From NCBI GenBank assembly GCA_043798355.1, contig JAZDOT010000021.1, forward strand, positions 1 to 5,571: a stretch of DNA of 5,571 nt. Reading direction: 5' to 3'. Numbering within the stretch: the stretch's first letter is position 1; each line of letters opens with the position of its first letter. This DNA comes from JAZDOT01 sp043798355. Its GTDB lineage: Bacteria; Patescibacteriota; Gracilibacteria; Peribacterales; Peribacteraceae. The notes below the pieces were generated by a model. That model was not told the DNA's origin, ran no database searches, and saw only the letters and a program-made list of their open reading frames with translations. Below are positions 5,471 through 5,571 of the stretch, in pieces. Position numbers and translations under genes: made by a program.

Positions 5471-5571
5471 TGCATAGGTTCAGATACATATTGCACTCCT
5501 TGGGTCAGCAATGACCTATGGGAAGAGGACGATTTCTACCGGCATTCAAGGGCCTGAGGTTCACAACCTGC
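5471..5571 (+). mobile_element. Left end of a second IS copy (or the same copy, if circular)
   Basis: These 101 bp are identical to positions 1-101 and begin at the TG of the IS left terminal repeat. They include the full left repeat (5471-5498) and the first 18 codons of the longer transposase frame (from the ATG at 5518), cut off by the window end. The element is in the same orientation as the copy at 1-1100. Confidence 0.88.

Noticed and set aside
1..5571. Composite transposon with selected cargo
   Set aside because: The cargo includes S1, a core translation gene, and there is no resistance, toxin or metabolic module. Only one IS copy is complete in the window and no target duplication is visible.

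Overview
This 5.57 kb window looks like a chromosomal fragment from a Patescibacteria/CPR-type bacterium. The main evidence is a PrgI-family membrane protein followed 6 bp later by a stand-alone VirB4/TraC-like N-terminal domain protein. That pair is characteristic of CPR genomes. A four-repeat S1 RNA-binding protein with a lysine/glutamate-rich tail, a minimal HIT protein and a LysE-type exporter fit the same picture. TGA is used as a normal stop (HIT, S1 and TraC-like genes), so recoded Gracilibacteria/Absconditabacteria are unlikely. A Peregrinibacteria-like origin is only a guess. Most chromosomal genes show no Shine-Dalgarno sequence.

Layout: (1) 1-1100, an IS481-like insertion sequence with imperfect TG...CA terminal inverted repeats and one DDE transposase, whose reading frame runs through the right repeat into flanking DNA. 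(2) 1142-1480 (+), a HIT-family hydrolase whose ATG overlaps the transposase stop as ATGA. (3) 1486-1514, a perfect 14-bp-arm palindrome in the 59-bp gap between convergent genes. (4) 1540-2934 (-), a ribosomal protein S1-like protein with an extra C-terminal domain. (5) 3049-3088, an A/T-rich hairpin made of 7-bp tandem units. (6) 3106-3957 (-) and 3964-4569 (-), the TraC-like and prgI genes, forming an operon that reads prgI first. (7) 4570-4724, a divergent intergenic region. (8) 4725-5351 (+), a LysE/RhtB-family exporter. (9) 5385-5419, a hairpin. (10) 5471-5571, a second copy of the first 101 bp of the IS.

The window therefore starts and ends with the same 101 bp, and that repeat begins exactly at the IS left end. 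It could be read as a circular molecule of 5470 bp. The gene content (S1, HIT, partial secretion operon), the absence of any replication gene and the coincidence with an IS boundary make an assembly break at a multicopy IS, or two direct IS copies flanking the segment, more likely.

Functionally the genes are a mixture. PrgI and TraC-like are the membrane and N-terminal parts of a type IV secretion-like apparatus whose ATPase is not found here. S1 and HIT are housekeeping genes and LysE is an efflux protein. I see no convincing new defence or mobile system. The most interesting points are the IS/HIT junction, the Cys-less domain at the end of S1, the missing VirB4 ATPase and the palindromic intergenic repeats.
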